Shown here: in pieces, positions 21,189-32,502 of the stretch | How positions within the stretch are numbered: the stretch's first letter is position 1 | How the letters are laid out: each line of letters begins with the position of its first letter | Assembly (NCBI GenBank): GCA_018398765.1 | Contig: JAHBMJ010000598.1 | Coordinates: 67,471-125,137, forward strand | DNA from: Chromera velia | Taxonomy: Eukaryota; Sar; Chromeraceae | Length of the DNA stretch: 57,667 nt | Reading direction: 5' to 3' | The notes under the pieces: generated by a model | The model's input: only the letters and a program-made list of their open reading frames with translations | Told to the model about the DNA's origin: nothing | Databases searched by the model: none | Program-made: the position numbers and the translations under genes

Positions 21189-23003
21189 ATGACAGAGGAC
21201 GAGCCTGGCTTTCTGTGCCTGGGTATCCTGATAGGTAGTGGAATTTTGGGCCGTCGCGGATTCTGGAAATTGTCGTCCGTTTGCAAAGAGGTGTTGTCTC
21301 TGAGAGACGCTCTGAGAGACGAAACCACTTCTATCGGATTTGGGAGCGTGTGCTCGGGTTTCTCCTCTGACTGTGAGAGGGAGGAAGTATGGAGTTTTTT
21401 TGACTCCTGCTTCGAGAGTGACAATGTGAGGGCTCTCCAGCAGATTCTTGCATTGAAAGGAGTGTCGGGACGTTACCCGTTCCTCTTGAAACGTGCGATC
21501 GAAAAGAACCCTGCTTCTGTCAAGTGCATTGCGTTCTTGACCAATGAAGAAACGACACCCGCACTGTCTGATTTGGTTTTGCAGACAGAGTTTTTCGGCA
21601 AACTGACAAGGGAGCAATTTGTTCAAATGATAGAGGGTGGGGTCGTGCGGACCGATCACTGGAAGGAAGCAGAGGGGCTAAATGGCGGTAGGGCGGTGAG
21701 GCCGTTGGTGGAAATTTTGATTGCGAACTCCCATTTTGATCTGGCAGAGGCCCTCCTTGATGCGGGGGCCCGGGTGGACGTTTGCGGGTGGGAGATCGTG
21801 ATCTCACGTCGGCATCATCCGTTTCTCAGCCTGCGGCCCTTCAGTTCCTCAGACTCGCGTTGCTGTTTTACTCCTCTGCTTGCCCTCGTGCATGGACTTT
21901 CGGAAGACAGCACGGGGCATGTGACGAGACGTAGTGGCAGAGGCAGAAGCGATGCGCAGCGAGAGAGGGGCCTTTCCCTCCTCCGCCGTCTTGCAAAAGC
22001 GTCAAAGGACGCAGCGTGTCTTGACTGGAAGGTGAAATTTTCTTCCACTTATGGTGATGGACCGCCTGGTCGTGTCACAGCTCTCGGCCTCGCGTGTTTC
22101 TATCGAGACCCCGAGATAGTGAAGGTGCTGGTCGAGGAGCAAGGCCATGTGGAAAGCAAAGAAGGGGGGGAATTGGTTTTCATGGTGCTTGATCCCAAAA
22201 GGTACCGTCCGTTGTCAGAGAGTCGCTGTCACAGTGACGATGATTCCCTGTGTGCCGCTCTTCTCGAGCAGCTGCTTCAGTTAAGAGGTTTCGAACTCAA
22301 CAGGATCAAGACGCAGAGCGGGGAGAGGCTTTCTCCTCTGTCCCTTGCCATCTCTCAGGGCATGGAGAAGAGTGCGGAAGTGCTCCTCAAAGGGGGAGCA
22401 GCACCAGGGATAGTGAAGGGGTGGAGTGGTATGAACAGTCCCTCCCCTCTCTTCAAGCTCTGAAAATCAAATCCGAGCCTCTCGTTTCCCTTCTGCTGAA
22501 AAGTAAAGCAGACCCAAATGAAGTCGTGGTGGTGGGAGGGAGACAGTACTCTCCCCTGCAGATGGTGATGGGCGCATACTCCCAAGTGCGTGCTGCCGAT
22601 ATGCCCATGGCCTCCAGAATGACCAATCTGTTGATCGAGTTCGGGGCACGCTGCCCCTGCCCCCCCCCCTTCCTCATCAGAAGAGCGACCCTCCTCTGTT
22701 GTCCCCCTCAGTCAGAGTCAGCAGTCGCCTCTGCTGCCTGCGTGGGGGGCGCGCGCGTCGAGCGCCAGGTCGAGCAGAATGTCTGCAGAGCGTCTTGCAG
22801 TTTTACAGAACCTGGTCGTGGCCACTTTTGCTGAAGACGGTACAGACAATCTGGACGTCAACTTGGTCGTGTCAAAGATTTCTTCCGTTTCCCCTGCCTT
22901 CTCGGTGGAGGAGGAGGTGAAGGAAGGGATGAAACAAATCTCCGATGAAGATGATGCGCCTTTCATGTATTCTGAGACAGCGGGCAGGATTTTTTATATT
23001 TGA
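21189..23003 (+). CDS. Ankyrin-repeat protein, shorter paralog
   Basis: The start ATG at 21189 aligns with the paralog at 32503: both begin with a roughly 40-residue module containing GxxGxxxFWxLSxVCKxxxSLR (F-box-like in feel, unproven). Ankyrin-type helices follow: ALLDAGARVDV, LVEILIANSHFDLAEALLD, ALGLACFYRDPEIVKVLVEE, LLLKSKADPNEV, LLIEFGARC. The frame must change twice. At 22413-22438 a 26-nt GTGAAG...AACAG segment can be removed to restore homology. At the ten-C run 22660-22669 a one-base error is likely. With both corrections the protein runs to TGA at 23003 and ends in an acidic tail (KQISDEDDAPFMYSE). Ankyrin repeats mediate protein binding; the partner is unknown. It lacks the last third of the paralog at 32503-35806. 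Confidence 0.72.
22413..22438 (+). other. Candidate 26-nt ultrashort intron
   Basis: Starts GTGAAG and ends GAACAG. Removing it joins phase 0 to phase 0 and restores the frame aligned with the paralog (SLPSLQALKIKSEPLVSLLL next to RVPLVQYLLSSPRLSLL in the other gene). The alternative is an indel or decay. Confidence 0.4.
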
Positions 23004-23994
23004 GAAACAAGGGATTCGAATGGAAAAGATACGTGGAGAGGGGGTCAAAGCGGGAGGACAATGTTGTACACAAGGATGAATGGAGGGAGAGAATCCAGGA
23101 AAGAGAAAGGGGACATGATCGCTTGATGTTCCTGCTTCTCAACTCTTTTTCGTGTTCTCTCATCCTCTCCTTCCTCCCGATCTCCTCGGCTTTCTCTTTC
23201 CTTCCTGGACGCCCTTCCTTCTCTCTGTCTCTTTTCTTTCGTGCCTTCCGTTTGGTAAAATTTGTCCTTGTGTATATCTGGAGCAGAATGCAGGAGAGGG
23301 TACGACGTGCATGTGTTTTCAATCTGCTTCTAGATCTGCTTTGATTGTTGAGCTGGGCCTATGTTTGGCGCTTGTGTGCTCTTTGATACAAGACGATGAT
23401 TGAATTTATGCACTCTTTGCATGCTTGCGTATGCTGCGTCTAGTGCTGTGTTGCGTTTAATTCAGCTGATCCGCATACCAGGCGCTTCAAAGCGTTTAAT
23501 CAACCCTAGAATCAACCTATAGACTGTTCCTTTAATATAGCCTTGATAGTGATAGTCTAGGTGATAGTGATAGTGATTTAATTGGTGCCCTAGGTAGAGC
23601 ATGATTCGATGCTAGATCTAGTGCTAGATTCGATCACCTCTCAGATATAGGCTTCAGCCTACTACTTCTAGGCCTATAGTTCAGCCAGTCTCATCCCCAA
23701 TCTTATCCAATTAAATTATACTAGAGATTACATCTATCATCTATGAACTTATATTTTGATCATTTTATGAAGTATTTACTACTACAGACATGCAATAGCA
23801 TGGCCTACCAGTGCATGAGCATTAATGTTCCGGGTTTAGGATCCTAGTTAAATTAGGATCTAGTTTAGGATTTAGGATTAGGATTTATATCCGGAGGATT
23901 AGCCTCCCGCCCCATTGAATGCCAAATGTCTAACATGCAGCTTAATGCAGCTTCTATCTATAGAAAAAGCGCTAAAGAAAGCGCCTAGACGCAT
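23004..23994. other. 3' flank of the first ankyrin gene
   Basis: Includes the stretch 23375-23495 that resembles sequence after the CAP gene. At 23561-23588 a 28-bp block with GTGATAGTGATAGTGATTTA recurs exactly, inverted, at 43870-43897. AT-rich from 23500 on. No gene. Confidence 0.5.
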
Positions 23995-24240
23995 CTAGGC
24001 GTATCACAGCAAAAAAAAAAAAAAAAAGTAAACCAAAATTTAATTTACTTAAGTTATTTTTTTCTTTTTCTTTTTTTACACAACGCCTAAGCAATATCTA
24101 AGCAACACTTGTGTAACACTAAAACAACATTTAAACAACAGTTGTTTGCTAGGTTGTTTATCACCTAACATCGCCGGGCAAAAAAAAAAAAATTAAGCGA
24201 GGACGGGCTTATTTTTTTTTTTTCTCTGTGATACGCCTAG
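23995..24240. mobile_element. MITE-like element with terminal inverted repeats
   Basis: 246 bp bounded by exact inverted repeats CTAGGCGTATCACAG (23995-24009) and CTGTGATACGCCTAG (24226-24240), each followed inward by an A or T homopolymer. No coding capacity. Target-site duplication is not obvious. A degenerate relative lies near 12815-13040. Confidence 0.65.
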
Positions 24241-24871
24241 AGACTGTGACGCATCAGACCTCCCCGGCCGGCCCTCCCCTAGGCCCTCCCATTTCTAGCC
24301 TGTTTTGTCTATCACAGTCCGTACTACCCCGACTCCGTAGTCCACTACAGAAGGTCAATTTTTTTAAAAAAATTCTTTCTCGCTTGCCAGTGCATGGATC
24401 ACAGACTTAGTGTCAGACTGTCAGCCTGTGTCAGGTTGATCATAAGTAAATTCATAACATTTTAATTAAAATTTAGAAGAAAAAAAAAACTTTAGAAAAA
24501 TCATCAGATGTGATCGTCTTTTGACAAACTCAGAAAAAAACTTTTAAGAAGTTTTTAAGCAAACTGTATTCTTGTAAATAATTAATTTTGTTTATATATC
24601 TTAAAAATAATTATTATGTAAATTTGCATTAATTGTAAAAATATTTTGAAAATTAACATGTACATGTATGCAATAAAATTAATCTATAGCAAAACGTCAA
24701 TTGTGCTAAGTTCAAAAGGTTGAATATTTGTTCGTTTAAATTTGCAAAAAAAAATATCTGAACTTAGCAGTGCTCCGAAATATTCATACCATTCAATAAA
24801 TCTTTGTTCTACATCTTTTTTTGTGCAGTTATTGAATGCACGCAGTTTAGACTTGAACGGAAGTAGCAGAA
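24241..24871. other. AT-rich intergenic sequence
   Basis: AT-rich with A and T homopolymers, lying 3' of the minus-strand flavoprotein gene. Nothing coding. Confidence 0.5.
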
Positions 24872-25426
24872 TCAGGAAAGTGACCGTGTGGTTCCTCCTC
24901 CCTCTTCTCCCAGGTAAGAAGGCACGAGCGGGTGCTCTTCTTCGTCTGCGACGGCCACCCTCTCAAAGCGCCTCTCTCCCTTTGACGAATAATGAGATAC
25001 TGCACGCACACACGCATGTGCATAGAACCCCAAGAACCACTTTTCAAAACGTTGCTGCCACCAGGATCTTGTGGCAAGAAAGGGATAAGTTGAAGAGAAC
25101 GACACAGCTAGGTGCATGCCCATGCTTGTAGGAAGGACTCCACCAGGCACATGCAGAGATGATGCTCTGAGATAAAATGAGAGAACGCGAATCCTCATTC
25201 AAGCTTCTGTTTTGATGAATCTCTGCTGGCACCTTACCTGTACACGCATCGAAGACGTGAGGCTTATAGAAGGACCTCCCAGAGAGCAGCCGTGCGCACT
25301 CGAGGACGCCCTCTGTGACTGCAGGATGAGGATGGAGGAGGCTCTCGAGGTCCCGAACAGAGTGTCCCCCAGCAATCAGAAGAGAGGCCGCTTGGATGAC
25401 CGCAGAGGAATCAACACCTATCGCTC

Positions 25427-25465
<39 letters not shown>

Positions 25466-28400
25466 GGAGAGAAAAAGAGGGAGGGAGAGCGCAACGCATG
25501 AGGAGAGTCTCATGACAATGCCTTCTCTCCCTCCCTTCCCCAAACCCCCCCCCTCCTGTGCGGAGGTGTGCGTGCATTTGTCTTTGGCCGTTTGTCTGTC
25601 TGCGTTCCTGTCCACTAACGGTCTAATGCTTTGTTTCTGCGTAAAAGAAGAGACCCAATGCAAGTCATCAATGCCTCTAAGCCCTTCAATCCATTAGTAG
25701 AGACCTCAGATGTGTCCCTGTTCAGGATGATTCAGGACCTTTCTATTCCTCTCTCTGTCTCTCTGTCCATGCACTCTCCTGACCTCATTCCCAGCAGTCT
25801 CTTCTTGTCGTCGTCTGTGACGATCATCTTGATGTACCCACAGAGGTCGGGGTCTACGTGGGGTCTGCAGGGCGGGAGTCAGTCAGTGTGTGAGTGCGTG
25901 AGGCGGGGGGAGGTTGAAAGGAAAGAATAGTGAAATGTATGATGGTGAGGCCTCGAGGCTAAGTGGATGAAGAGCTCATGAAAAGGGGGAGCATTCAAAA
26001 GGACGACACCTGACAGAGAAAGAAAAGAAGGAAGAAAGGAAAGAGAAAAATTGCTTTCATACAGTCTTTCATGCACTCGTCACCATTCACTCGCTTACAG
26101 CCAACCGCAAGTGATCTGTGACCATCTGATCGCTCCAAGGAGGCGGCCGCTTAGTTAAGGGCAAACGCTTGGCGGGAAACTGTCACAGTCTTTTCCACCA
26201 CCATGGAAAGCGTGAAAGACCTTAGTTAGAGAGACGAAGCAAAAAAAAAAAAAGAACCGACTCCAGGTGGGAGAGGGTCCAATCGATCCCTACTCTGTTC
26301 ACAACATCCAGGCGGAGCTTTGCCACTTTGTGGGCAATTCCTGTATGAGCAAAGAGGAAAACGAGTTGACTTCACATACGACTTTGGTAGAATGAAGACT
26401 ACGGCAGACGAAAATAAACCTCTCTGAGGTGTGAGCGACAAGGAGAAAACCAAATCAGCCAGCACGCAGAGAGAGAATGAGCACGTGCCGCAGAATATAT
26501 TCTCCCTCCCTTACTTCCCTTCAACTGACAGGAGAGGATCGCATCGATGCAGCTTCCTTCAAGGTAAGAAACTAAAAAGTTGAAGAGAGAAAAAGAAAGG
26601 TGCCGAAAGACAGAGGGTCTAAATTAGAGTGACAAGAAGATAAGTAGACCCGCAGACAAATACCCTATGTACAGAGAGCGAACAAGGAAGAGAAAAAGGA
26701 GAGAACGAGAGGGAGAGGGAAGAAGAAAGGAAGGACAGACACAAAGATCAATTCCCCTTCAAACCCCAGAGACATGCAGGAAACTCAGACACCCTTGTCA
26801 GAAGAAAAAGTAAGTTTAAAAAGGAACACAGGGGAAAAGGCGGCGGGGAACGAAGGAAGCCATCCACACAGATTCCGAGACCTGTGAGAAAAGGTGTCCC
26901 TCCCTCACTCGCTCCGATTCGCTGTGTAAAGCACTCACTCACCTCTCCGCCTTGCCTCAGTCTCATTCATACCCACACACGACACCTCAGGTCTGCACGC
27001 ATAAAGGTGACGCAAGAGAGGAATGACGTGCTGTCGGACAAGGAAAGGAAAACATCCCCTCCCTGTGGGGCACGACAGAAATAGATTGACCTAGCTCTTG
27101 AATGCGTGCATGTCAAACGTTTGATCTTTCGAAAGAAAGCCGCGCGAGATTTCCAAATTGAGACCGCATCTTGAAAGACAACCAACAGCAGCGATGGCGA
27201 GAAAAGACCGACCACGCCTTGGAAGGGAAAGCCCCTCCGAAAGGCAATTAAGTAGTATATGATGGAACGACTGGCTTACCCCCCCCCTACCTGAGGAACA
27301 TGATTGACGACACCGAGTCGTACGTGAGGGGGGTTGAGGGGTTCTTCGTCCCGAACGCCTCCTCAACCGCGTGCCTTCCCTCCATGTCGGCAACCGACAC
27401 CAACCTGCATGTGGAAATTAAGGGGGGCAGACAAGCAGGAGGCCACTTTTGCAGAACAAAGCAGGCGCCTCTCACATCTGCTGAACCAGTGATGGACACC
27501 ATGCCTCAAAGTCTAGGGGGAGAGAGCTAAGTGTGAGAAAGGACGCCCTCAAGCGGACAGTGTTCGTTTCTTTCGAAACACTCAGAGAAATCAAGGAAGG
27601 TTGATACACTCAGTGACTTTCTCACTCAATCGAAAGAAATGCCTTAGAGAGCATCTCTTGCCTTTCAGTCACGCATCATTTTCAGTGACTGACTGACCCC
27701 ATATCGACAGTCACGTCTCCTGCTGCCAGAACATGATGTGCATTTTTGGCCTTCAGAGTGCCTGCATCAGTCTTGATCCCTCCTGCCTTGTCGAGCTCCA
27801 CCCCCGTCTCTGCCTCAATCAACCCAAGTCCGTCCGTGTTCGGCACTCTCCCGACAGACAGGAGAACCTTCTCCGTGCGAACCCGAAACTCTTCTCCCTG
27901 CCCTGGAGAAACGCCCACTTGGCCCAAAATAACCTCGACGCAATTTTCACTTTCCAAAACTTGGGCTCCCTTCACCTCGACCCCGTTATGCACAGTCACC
28001 CCGGCACCCTCCATGATTCCCTGTACGTAAAAACTCAAATCTTCATCTTCATGAGGAAGGAGTCTTGCCCTCCTTTCGTTGACGAGATGGACTTTCGTCT
28101 GACCAAAATTTGCGAACATGGTAGCAAACTCACACCCGATAACTCCCGCACCCAAAATCAGCATGGATTTCGGCAGCTCGGTGAGAGAACCGATGTGGTC
28201 GGATGTGAGCACAAAACGGCCGTCCGCAGGGAAGCCTGCAATATGAACAGAACGAATATAAAAACAGTGATCCAAAAAGAAATGATAGAAAATCCATTAC
28301 TGACCAAAGACAAGGAAGACCATTGTGCTTTTGTGATCTGGTTCTCGTCAATTCAAACCCTGACGGTCAATTGCAATCCTGACGCGACGACAAATAAGAA

Positions 28401-30720
28401 AACCACAGGTAGTCTTCCTGCCGGCAGGTTTGAAAAAGAGCCCCATGCTTTGTCACAGCACGAAGGCTGAAGAGATATGAGAGAGGCTTTTTCTGCCGAC
28501 ACGTAAAAGGCAAAAACAGACTGACACAAGCAAACAAACAAACAAACAAAAAAACAAACAAACACAGACACACACACACACACACACACGAAGACAGAAA
28601 ACGAGAAAGAGAAGGGAACTGACTGGGAAGAGAACGCGGTCTGCTTCCAGTTGCCACCAGGAAATTCGAGGCTCTAATGTACACGTGCCCGTCAGGTGCG
28701 GTCTTCAGGCCAGACCCCCAACCAGGCACACCCTCCCCCGCAGCCTCTCCCTCTGGCGACGGAGAGCTTCTGACTGCCCTCACGGTTAGAGGGTCGATGA
28801 AAGACGCTTTCGCCTCCGACAGCGCAACCAGCGATCCTCCCCCTCCCGCCTCCTGAACAAAAAAAAGCAGAAGATCAAGACAATGGGAGGCTAATTCAAG
28901 ACCACACTGAATGAGGGAGAGAGGAATGCAGAAGATCTTGAAGAACATCTTTTACAGCTTTCCCTCTGCTTTTCTTGACGATGAGTGGTTTGTGATGAAT
29001 GGAAGGTGGCAGGCAGCGGTCTTTTGTCTGCTTCCTGCCGTTTGATGTTTGAGGTCAGATGGTGACATCTGCATGAATTTTGCGAGCAACTTCAAATGCC
29101 CTTCTCAATCTAGGTGAACAAACTTTGGACAGCATGCGTTGCCCAGAGATTAGAAAGCAATCAAAGAAATCAATTTGAAACAGTATGCGATAGGATTTTT
29201 CAGCAAAAGAGGGACTCTGCATGCGGCCCTTCTCTTTTTTTGAAGGGAAGAAAAACAGGCACGCAGACAGAGATACAGAACAAGAGTGAAAGAAGCAAAC
29301 AAACCAGCAAACAAATTGCCGGGCAGACAGAGAAACAAAAGGGTGACAAGAAGAACAGACGTGCGTGCAGACCTACCTTTCCGGAGTATCTGTACCGATC
29401 CTCGAGAGACTCCAACGCGTGCCTCATGTGATTTTGCTGCACGCGTAGAAGAAGAGATACACATGCACAGAAGGGCGTCTTTCTGTTTTTGCAGAAAAGG
29501 AAGGAAGGAGCCCAAAGCTCGCATTGTCTCGACGGACAATGAACATGAGTTTCAGCCTCGCTCCCCGTCCTCGAACAGGCCGGACGACGCACACCAATCG
29601 GGTCGAGAAAAGGTACAGCCCGAGAAACCGGGGGCAAATTCGATTTGATTATTCTCCGAGCACCCCCCCCCCTTTTGACGGCTGAAAAAACTTACCTTGA
29701 ATTCGTTTATTTTTTTATTTTCATTCTGTATGAAAAGAAACGCGCATGACTGACCTTGAATTCGTTTATTTTTTTATTTTCATTCTGTATGAAAAGAAAC
29801 GCGCATGACTAACCTTGAATTCGACCGCCTGTGCGACTGCCTTCTGGACTTCATCGAAGATCAAATTTTGAGATCCGCAACTGGACCCTCCGTCGTATCT
29901 GCATGCAATAAATAGGTGGGGAGGACAGCCGATATGGGCAAACTTGGGGGGAAAAGGGAAAGAAAAAATTCGATACTCAATGACTTGACACGCCCCGGGA
30001 CTTTCTTCCTGTTGACCCACATCTGCATATATGCACTGTAGTCTGCGGGCGGACCTTGTGGAAATTCTCTGATGCTGCCTGCTCTGCCGGGAGAGTTGCC
30101 AGAGGACCTGCAGAAGTGAGGGAGAAGAAACAAGCAGAGAGGTTGGTGGAATCGTCCATTCGATGTCTGTGCACAAGATTATCCACTCACACCCATCCTA
30201 TGTTTTGAGCCTTCACTCATTGTCCTCTGCAAAAGGGCCTGCCTCAGAACCTACATTGTGGAATCAGGGGAGGAGAGGAATTAGTGAATGGAGGTCAACA
30301 CGCCAAATGGGGCCGTGGGGACACAGCAGCTGTACAGGGAGCAACTGGAGCCACCAAGGAAGAACCGAAACCGCTCTGACGGGAGGAGTAGATCCGATTT
30401 GGTTCCTCCTTGAGACCCTTCCAGCTTGATTCCGTTCCTACTTCAGTTCTCTCACATGCTGTGCGTGCAGGTGCGTGTGTCCACACAAGCGCGGGCACGT
30501 GTGTGTGTCGGTGGGAGAGGAACTTGTGTGTGTACGCACATCTAGAACGGTCAACTGACCTTGCTAGACAGGGCTCCAGTCGCAACAGTCGCCCCCCCCA
30601 CAGGTCCGCTGTTGACAACGCACACTCTCTTCCCAAAGTCCCATGCCCGCACTGCTGCCGAAACCCCCGCCTGACCTGCAGATCCAATGCACTTTTTCTG
30701 GGTTCATGGGTTTGAAGGAG

Positions 30721-30759
<39 letters not shown>

Positions 30760-32107
30760 TACAGACACAAACAGAGGGAGTGGGAGACCGGGTGTACAGG
30801 GAGAAGCAGACTGCAAGCAAAGGGAAGGAGTAAATTTGCATGCCATTTCGTGTCGCGAGGCAATCAAGCAGCCAGTGGAAACAAAATGGGAATTGTGGGA
30901 GCATTGAGCACAGGCACCGAACGAACAAACTGGGTCCTCGTACAGGAATGCCCTCCGTCAGTTTGTTGAGAACACGAAGGCAGCCAGACGGACAGACATG
31001 CAGACACGCAGGCAGACAGACTATGCGGCTTATTGTTTTCTTTTTTGGTTCTTCCAGACAGGCATGCAGACGAGCAGACAGACTGTACGTCTCCTTTGTA
31101 TCCTTTTTCTTTCTTTCAGACAGGCATGCAGACGAGCAGACAGACTGTACGTCTTCTTTTTATCCTTTTCTTTCTTTCAGGCAGGCAGGCAGACGAGCAG
31201 ACAAGACTGTACGTCTTCTTTTTATCCTTTTTCTTTCTTTCAGGCAGGCGGGCAGACTAATGTCTTCTTTTTATCCTTTTTCTTTCTTTCAGGCAGGCAG
31301 GCAGACTAATGTCTTCTTTTTATCTTTTTTCTTTCTTTCAGACAGGCAGGCAGACTAATGTCTTCTTTTTATCTTTTTTCTTTCTTTCAGACAGGCAGGC
31401 AGACGAGCAGGCAGACAGACCAATGCCTTCTTCTTATCTTTTTTCTTTCTTTCAGACAGGCAGGCAGACGAGCAGGCAGACAGACTAATGTCTTCTTTTT
31501 ATCTTTTTTCTTTCTTTCAGACAGGAGGGCAGACGAGCAAGCATATACACAGGCAGGCAAACGGGCAGGCAAACGGACAGGCAAGCGGACAGGTACCCAC
31601 GGGAGTTCTCTTGAGAAGATATGTTGTGTCGAGGAGCAGATAGAAAGGAAGGCAGACAGGCAAGCAGAGAGCAAAGTTTGAGAGGGGAAGGCAGTCAGAG
31701 TAGCCTCACGGTAGAGAGCTGGGAAAAGGTGTGCTGCTGAGTGCATATGAGTGGGTCGGAGGGCGCGTACAGATTGGAGGTCATGCACCCAACTTGAGGA
31801 GGTCATGCACCCAACTTGAACATGCAGGTTTTGATCATACTTTCCGCTGTCTCTGCTTTGTGTCTCATCACAGCTGACCCGCTCCAAGCACGCACAGGTC
31901 GAAGTGATTCACTGCCTTCTCGACGACTGAGCTGAATCGAAGCGCACAGCCCAAACGCATTCTGCTCGGCAAGTCGGTGTGTTCCGTCTGAGTGCCACGT
32001 AAGTGCCGAAGCGGAGCGCCGAAAAGCTGCAGTCGGCTGGCAAGGGAGATTCGCAAGATTCCTTCGAAACCAAAGAGACAGAGCCTACCTGAACATGGAG
32101 GTTGCAT
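24872..32107 (-). CDS. Dihydrolipoamide-dehydrogenase-like FAD/NAD(P) oxidoreductase lacking the redox disulfide, 13 exons
   Basis: Exons, 5' to 3' on the minus strand: 31879-32107, 30560-30675, 30055-30107, 29814-29898, 29377-29436, 28624-28852, 27698-28235, 27291-27404, 26943-26992, 26262-26340, 25784-25864, 25238-25425, 24872-24999. They join with matching phases to 1,950 nt (649 residues, stop TGA). Residues 1-65 are Arg-rich, organelle-targeting-like. FAD motif: LGAGQAG (74-80). NAD(P) motif: LGAGVIGCEFA (from 285). Second FAD contact: VLAAGDV. The dimerisation domain has PEVSCVGMNE, GYIKMIVTDDDKK and the His-Glu pair in HPHPAVTEG (576-584). The usual CxxxxC is replaced by GGATVATGALSSK (103-115), so no active-site disulfide. 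This fits a disulfide-less subgroup of class I pyridine nucleotide-disulfide oxidoreductases; the substrate is unknown. The start ATG is the least certain boundary, as an upstream first exon is possible. Confidence 0.88.
25430..25463. repeat. (GA)n microsatellite acting as a polypyrimidine tract
   Basis: On the minus strand this (CT)n tract directly precedes the TCTGCAG acceptor of the exon at 25238-25425, so the microsatellite forms the polypyrimidine tract of that 3' splice site. Confidence 0.8.
28527..28590. repeat. (CAAA)n and (CA)n microsatellites in an intron
   Basis: Lies in the intron between the exons at 28624-28852 and 27698-28235 of the flavoprotein gene. Confidence 0.85.
29694..29811. 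repeat. Two tandem 59-bp copies duplicating a splice donor
   Basis: Two near-identical 59-bp copies (29694-29752 and 29753-29811) abut the exon 29814-29898. Each carries the exon-end sequence GAATTCAAG plus a GT, so three donors stand in a row on the minus strand: GTTAGT, GTCAGT and, outermost, GTAAGT. Only the first keeps the frame; reading on meets TAA after 15 codons. Confidence 0.85.
30722..30757. repeat. (CA)n microsatellite in intron 1 of the flavoprotein gene
   Basis: Perfect CA dinucleotide run of about 18 units. Confidence 0.95.
31040..31540. repeat. Tandem repeat of 3'-splice-site-like units in intron 1 of the flavoprotein gene
   Basis: About nine units of 47-66 bp, each with CTTCTTTTTATC, TTTCTTTCTTTCAG and RCAGGCAGGCAGAC, and some with GAGCAGACAGACTGTACG. 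On the plus strand each resembles a polypyrimidine tract plus CAG acceptor, antisense to the gene that contains it. Shorter AGGCAAACGG and GGCAGACAGG units follow to about 31670. Confidence 0.85.
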
Positions 32108-32502
32108 GCATGAACATCGTAAGCAAAACCAGGTCTCGAATGAACGCTGTCAGAGATCCTGAGTGTGACGCATTGCTGTGATTTGTTGTGCGAATTATGA
32201 TGCGAATGTAGACGGCTGACGGCATGCAGTCATGCAGTCGCCGTCGCGCGAGCGTGCGTGTGTGCATGCGCGCGCGCCTTTAGATAGTATTAATGGCCGG
32301 AAGAACTGACAAAAAAGTGTGTGCAGACTGAAAGGATCAGTCTGACATGGATGAGGCCATCCCCAGACTGCCATTGCACGAGGCGGCGAGGCCCAGGTCA
32401 TTTTCACAATAGCTACTGATAGGCGCGTGGAAACCCTATATAGTTCTTGTGCCAATCGAATCGGATCGCAAAGAAAGAGCCTGTACCGAGTCCTGTTTTG
32501 CG
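32108..32502. promoter_or_regulatory. Intergenic region between the flavoprotein and second ankyrin genes
   Basis: 395 bp between divergent start codons. Contains TGCATGC near 32103-32112 (at the gene edge), a GCATGCGCGCGCGCC tract at about 32264-32278, and no clear TATA box. A bidirectional promoter is inferred from layout. Confidence 0.4.

Noticed and set aside
22390-22440. Programmed -1 frameshifting in the ankyrin genes
   Set aside because: There is no shared slippery heptamer or following structure in the two paralogs, and splice-like borders explain both.
28367-28623. Continuation of the flavoprotein exon into LPSQFPSLSRFLSSCVCVCV-like sequence
   Set aside because: It runs into a (CA)n microsatellite; the GTCAGT donor at 28623 joins in phase to the NAD-binding exon.
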